DNA from: DATARH01 sp050246595
GTDB lineage: Bacteria; Pseudomonadota; Alphaproteobacteria; ATCC43930; CGMCC-115725
Assembly (NCBI GenBank): GCA_050246595.1
Contig: JBFWVT010000014.1
Span: forward strand, 1-64,000
Direction: 5' to 3'
Length of the DNA: 64,000 nucleotides
Shown here in pieces: positions 60,797-64,000 of the stretch (the stretch's first letter is position 1; every line of letters starts with the position of its first letter). A program made the translations under genes and the position numbers. The notes beneath the pieces are model-generated. The model had not been told where the DNA came from. It did not search any database and saw only the letters and a program-made list of their open reading frames with translations.

Positions 60797-61738
60797 TCAA
60801 CGATTGATAATGCGCACCGGCCGAAGCGCGCCATCCTCGAAACGCGCCAACGCGACGACAAGACGGTCCTGCCGCGCGCTGACGAGCGTTCCTTCCTCAA
60901 TCCCGCTCGTATTGGCAGGATCGGCGCAGAGACGCTCGCGCAAATCGCGCAGCGGGACTCGCTGCCCGTGGCGCAATCGAGCCGCTTCGGCTGCCGTCAC
61001 GGCGAGCGCCGGGATGTCGTCCAGCGCCGTCTCGATCGGCAGGAGATGCTCGGAAGCGGCCAGACTATGCCCGAGCGCCACGGCCTGTTCCAGCGAAATC
61101 GCCTGTGCCTCGGTGAACCGCCCGACCCGTAGGCGGCGTAATTCGGCGATATGCCCGAGCGTGCCAAGCGAAGCGGCGAGGTCACGCGCCAGCGAGCGAA
61201 TATAGGTGCCCGCGCCGACCTCGGCCTCGAAATCGGCATGATCGGGGTCAGGCATCCCAAGCAGCGTCAGTTCGGCGATCTCGACCGGTCGCGCCGCCAA
61301 TTCCGGCATCTCGCCGGCGCGGGCCAGCGCATAGGCGCGTCTTCCGGCGACCTTGATCGCGGAGTAGGCCGGCGGAAGCTGCCATACCGTCCCGGTGAAG
61401 CGCGGCAGCGCCGCCCGCACGGCCGCTGCGTCGGGCCGTACCGCGCTCTTGGCGAGGGGCGCGCCCTCGCGGTCCTCGGTATCGGTCGCGACGCCCCACC
61501 GGATGCGGAAGCGGTAGCGCTTCTTCCCGGCGGTCGCGAATTGCGCGGTCTTTGTCGCTTCGCCAAGCGCCAGTGGCAGCACGCCGGTGGCGAGCGGATC
61601 GAGCGTGCCGGCATGCCCGACCTTCGCCCCAGCGGCTTTTGCTGCAATGACACGCTTGACCGCGCCAACGACCCGCGCCGAGGTGATCCCGGCCGGTTTG
61701 TCAATGACGAGCCAGCCGTGCAGCGCACCTGCCCCCAT
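60797..61738 (-). CDS. truB: tRNA pseudouridine(55) synthase
   Basis: TruB makes pseudouridine 55 in the T-loop of tRNAs. The 313-residue protein has GWLVIDKPAGITSARVV, the catalytic Asp47 in GHAGTLDPLATGVL, QLPPAYSAIKVAGRRAYALA and GTYIRSLARDLA, plus a C-terminal PUA-like end. The start codon and the GGGGAGGG ribosome site both lie inside a family C palindromic element; no other start fits because the conserved domain begins at residue 7. Confidence 0.95.
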   Translation of the reverse strand: MGAGALHGWLVIDKPAGITSARVVGAVKRVIAAKAAGAKVGHAGTLDPLATGVLPLALGEATKTAQFATAGKKRYRFRIRWGVATDTEDREGAPLAKSAVRPDAAAVRAALPRFTGTVWQLPPAYSAIKVAGRRAYALARAGEMPELAARPVEIAELTLLGMPDPDHADFEAEVGAGTYIRSLARDLAASLGTLGHIAELRRLRVGRFTEAQAISLEQAVALGHSLAASEHLLPIETALDDIPALAVTAAEAARLRHGQRVPLRDLRERLCADPANTSGIEEGTLVSARQDRLVVALARFEDGALRPVRIINR

Positions 61739-61796
61739 CTTTCCCTCCCCTGTGATCCCCGGATCAAGTCCGGGGAGGGTTAGGGAGGGGGCTACT
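61729..61796. repeat. Palindromic element, family C, at the truB start
   Basis: The core ATCCCCGGATCAAGTCCGG, flanked by CCCTCCCC and GGGAGGG arms, matches the reverse complement of the element at 43184-43252. It overlaps the first codons and ribosome site of truB and the last codon of rbfA. Confidence 0.85.
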
Positions 61797-62247
61797 CGTT
61801 TTCCTCATTCTCCCGGTCCGCTGCGAGATCGCGCTCGACCTCGGGGCGGTGCAGCAGTTCCGAGATGCGGGCGGCACTGTCGAACGCGTTGTCGTAGGCG
61901 AACGCAACATTCGGCGCTTGGCGCAGTTCGACATTGCGCGCCAGCATCGTCCTCAGATACGGCGCGCTGCGCTTCAGCCCGCTCATGATCTCGTCGGCGT
62001 TGGCGCCGGCCAGCGGTATCACATAAGCGGTCGCGTTCTTCAGATCGGGGCTGACCCGCACCTCGGTCACGGTGATGTTGGCGTCGCGCAACGCCGGATC
62101 GCGCAATTCGCCGGGGCGCAAAAGTTGCGCGAGCGCGTGGCGCAGCTCCTCGCCGACCCGCAACTGCCGCTGGCTCGGGGCGCGGGGTCCGCCGCTCCGC
62201 CCGCCCGAATGGTCCTCTTCCCGCCGTCTGGCCATAGCCGCGCCCAT
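61792..62247 (-). CDS. rbfA: Ribosome-binding factor A
   Basis: RbfA (151 residues) helps 30S maturation. Its KH-like core is clear: RVGEELRHALAQLLRPGELR, ITVTEVRVSPDLKNATAYVI, and LKRSAPYLRTMLARNVELRQ with PNVAFAYDNAFD. The acidic tail (ENEENE) runs into the palindromic element. The start is ATG 62247, immediately after the tyrS stop, or ATG 62235 (MARRREED). Confidence 0.93.
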   Translation of the reverse strand: MGAAMARRREEDHSGGRSGGPRAPSQRQLRVGEELRHALAQLLRPGELRDPALRDANITVTEVRVSPDLKNATAYVIPLAGANADEIMSGLKRSAPYLRTMLARNVELRQAPNVAFAYDNAFDSAARISELLHRPEVERDLAADRENEENE

Positions 62248-63504
62248 TCACTCCGGCCGCACCAGCGCGTGCCGCTTGCGGCCGGCGCTGAGCTTGACGT
62301 GACCCTGCGGATCGAGATCGGCAAGCGAGACCGGCGTTGTTTCGCCGCTGACGATCCTGTCGTTGATCCGCGCGCCGCCGCCCTTGATCAGCCGCCGTGC
62401 CTCGCTGTTTGACGCGGCAAGCCCGGCGCGCACGAACAGCTCGAAGGCCGGCACGCCGCGTTCGAGCTGTTCGCGCGGCACCGCGATTTGCGGCAGCGCG
62501 CCGCCGACCGCGCCGGCTTCGAACACCTCGCGCGCGGTCTCGGCGGCAGAATCGGCCGCCTCGCGCCCGTGCGCCAGTGCGGTCGCCTCGGTCGCCAGCA
62601 CCTTTTTCGCCTCGTTGATCTCGGCGTCGGCCAGCGTTTCGAGCCGCGCGATCTTGTCGAGCGGCAATTCGGTATAGAGGCGCAGAAACCGCCCGACATC
62701 CTCATCCTCGGTGTTGCGCCAGAATTGCCAGTAATCGTAGGGCGGCAGCCGCTCGGCGTTGAGCCAGACCGCGCCCTGCGCGCTCTTGCCCATCTTGGCG
62801 CCCGACGCGGTCGTCAGCAGCGGCGTCGTCAACCCGAACAATGTGCGTCCGTCGCTGCGCCGACCGAGTTCGACGCCGGCGACGATATTGCCCCACTGAT
62901 CGGAGCCGCCCATCTGCAACGCGCACCCGAGCCGTCGCGCCAGCTCGGTGAAATCATAGGCTTGCAGCACCGGGTAGTTGAATTCGAGAAACGACAGCGG
63001 CTGGTCGCGGTCGAGCCGCAGCCTTACGCTGTCCTGTGTCAGCATGCGGTTGACCGAGAAATGCCGGCCGACATCGCGCAGAAACGGGATATAGCGCAAT
63101 TCATCGAGCCAGTCGGCGTTGTTGACCATGACCGCGTCGGTCGGCCCGTCGCCGAATTGCAGAAATCGGGCGAAAACCTTACGGATTCCGGCCATGTTGC
63201 GCGCGATCGCCGATTCATCGAGCAACTGGCGCGCCTCGTCCTTGCCCGACGGGTCGCCGATCCTGGTCGTGCCGCCGCCCATCAGCACGATCGGTTTGTT
63301 GCCGGTCTTCTGGAACAGTCGCAGCAGCATGATCGACAACAGATTGCCGATATGCAGGCTGTCGGCCGTGCAATCATAGCCGACATAGGCCGTAACCGGC
63401 CCGGCGGTCAGACGCGCGTCGAGCCCGCTGAAATCGGTGCATTGATGGATATAGCCGCGCTCGGCGGCGGCGGCGAGAAAGGCGGAGCGGTGGGTCGAGG
63501 ACAT
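62248..63504 (-). CDS. tyrS: Tyrosyl-tRNA synthetase
   Basis: This class I synthetase charges tRNA-Tyr. The 418-residue protein has the HIGH-type motif HIGNLL near residue 50, the tyrosine pocket QMGGSDQWGNI, the KMSKS-type motif KMGKS near 230 and a C-terminal S4 RNA-binding domain (ASNSEARRLIKGGGARIND). ATG 63504 begins the family N-terminus. It directly precedes rbfA, with no gap, in the place where infB is normally found. Confidence 0.95.
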   Translation of the reverse strand: MSSTHRSAFLAAAAERGYIHQCTDFSGLDARLTAGPVTAYVGYDCTADSLHIGNLLSIMLLRLFQKTGNKPIVLMGGGTTRIGDPSGKDEARQLLDESAIARNMAGIRKVFARFLQFGDGPTDAVMVNNADWLDELRYIPFLRDVGRHFSVNRMLTQDSVRLRLDRDQPLSFLEFNYPVLQAYDFTELARRLGCALQMGGSDQWGNIVAGVELGRRSDGRTLFGLTTPLLTTASGAKMGKSAQGAVWLNAERLPPYDYWQFWRNTEDEDVGRFLRLYTELPLDKIARLETLADAEINEAKKVLATEATALAHGREAADSAAETAREVFEAGAVGGALPQIAVPREQLERGVPAFELFVRAGLAASNSEARRLIKGGGARINDRIVSGETTPVSLADLDPQGHVKLSAGRKRHALVRPE

Positions 63505-63538
63505 GGCGGGGTCATCTAACACAAATCTGCGACATGCG

Positions 63539-64000
63539 GTGGGGCTGATGAGCGGCACCTCGCTCGACGGCATCGATGTCGCGGCGCTGGCGACCGACGG
63601 CGAACGCAAAGCGATTGCCGGACCGGCGGAAACGTTCCCGTACCCGCCCGGGTTCCGCGACAGGCTGCGCAACATTCTCGGCGGCGCCGGCCCGCGAGCC
63701 GAGATCGCCGCCGTCGAGGCCGAGCTGACCTGGCTCCATGCCGAGACCGTCGCGCGCTTTCGCGAGCGCTTTCCGCAAATCGCGATCGAGCTGATCGGGT
63801 TCCACGGACACACGATCCTGCACCGTCCCGAACAGCGCCGCACTTGGCAGATCGGCGACGGCGCGCTGCTCGCGCAGCTGACCGGGATCGATATCGTCGG
63901 CGATTTCCGCAGCGCGGACGTCGCGGCAGGCGGGCAGGGGGCACCGCTGGCGCCGCTCTATCACGCCGCGCTCGCCGCTGCGTTGCCAGAGCCGGTCGCG
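63539..64000 (+). CDS. anmK: Anhydro-N-acetylmuramic acid kinase, N-terminal part (cut by window edge)
   Basis: AnmK phosphorylates and opens anhydro-MurNAc during cell-wall recycling. The visible ~154 residues include VGLMSGTSLDGIDVAAL (ATP-binding loop at the N-terminus), ELIGFHGHTILHRP, RRTWQIGDGALLAQLTG and DIVGDFRSADVAAGGQGAP, all standard for the family. The start is GTG 63539 or ATG 63548. It is divergent from tyrS with about 34 bp between starts, a common pairing in Alphaproteobacteria. Confidence 0.93.
   Translation, partial: MGLMSGTSLDGIDVAALATDGERKAIAGPAETFPYPPGFRDRLRNILGGAGPRAEIAAVEAELTWLHAETVARFRERFPQIAIELIGFHGHTILHRPEQRRTWQIGDGALLAQLTGIDIVGDFRSADVAAGGQGAPLAPLYHAALAAALPEPVA

Overview
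The window is high-GC DNA with the gene content and order of an alphaproteobacterium. The clearest markers are the tig-clpP-clpX-lon-hupB-tRNA-Val order, a DUF1476 (ATP synthase zeta-type) protein, an Irr regulator with a matching Irr box, and hslVU. The tRNA-His gene encodes G-1 and C73. That is the ancestral state and argues against the alphaproteobacterial clade that lost G-1, so a Rhodospirillales-like lineage is plausible. This placement is an inference. Almost all of the window is chromosomal housekeeping DNA.

Layout. 1-5 kb: end of an E2 acyltransferase, a dihydrolipoamide dehydrogenase, an amidohydrolase, a Rieske ferredoxin and a Tat-exported FMN hydroxy-acid oxidase. 5-13 kb: hslVU, two small envelope/ATPase-related genes, terC, the pgm-glgC glycogen pair, an unannotated 24-residue membrane protein and a lipoprotein. 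13-18 kb: an N-carbamoyl-amino-acid hydrolase, a membrane protein, an orphan dmsC and an M23 peptidase. 18-29 kb: tRNA-Val, hupB, lon, clpX, clpP, tig, tRNA-Leu, malonyl-CoA decarboxylase coupled to NAD(P)HX repair, and tRNA-His.

29-36.7 kb is the accessory region. It begins just after tRNA-His, has locally lower GC, and carries two coupled glycosyltransferases and a protein built on a nearly identical 555-bp tandem duplication. It ends in a graveyard of IS66, IS256 and IS3 remnants, an amidohydrolase scrap and the C-terminus of a tyrosine recombinase.

36.7-46 kb: a tungstate/molybdate ABC system (one permease and ATPase, two binding proteins, one HTH-PBP regulator), a 1235-residue fused Nfn-like flavin/iron-sulfur oxidoreductase and a divergent HisKA_2 kinase. 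46-52 kb: assorted metabolic enzymes (spermidine-synthase-like protein, DUF2161, VOC, LLM oxidoreductase, hydrolase, CBS, PEP mutase family, GYD). 52-56 kb: an iron/peroxide module (DUF3501, Fe-S protein, truncated Dps, rubrerythrin, Irr) with a readable promoter and Irr box. 56-64 kb: nitronate monooxygenase, GDPD, pnp, rpsO, truB, rbfA, tyrS and the start of anmK.

The most unusual theme is a set of palindromic intergenic elements. One relative is inserted in frame in the large oxidoreductase, and another supplies the ribosome binding site and start codon of truB. This resembles the protein-coding palindromic elements known from Rickettsia. Trigger factor also carries a roughly 100-residue insert with an internal duplication.
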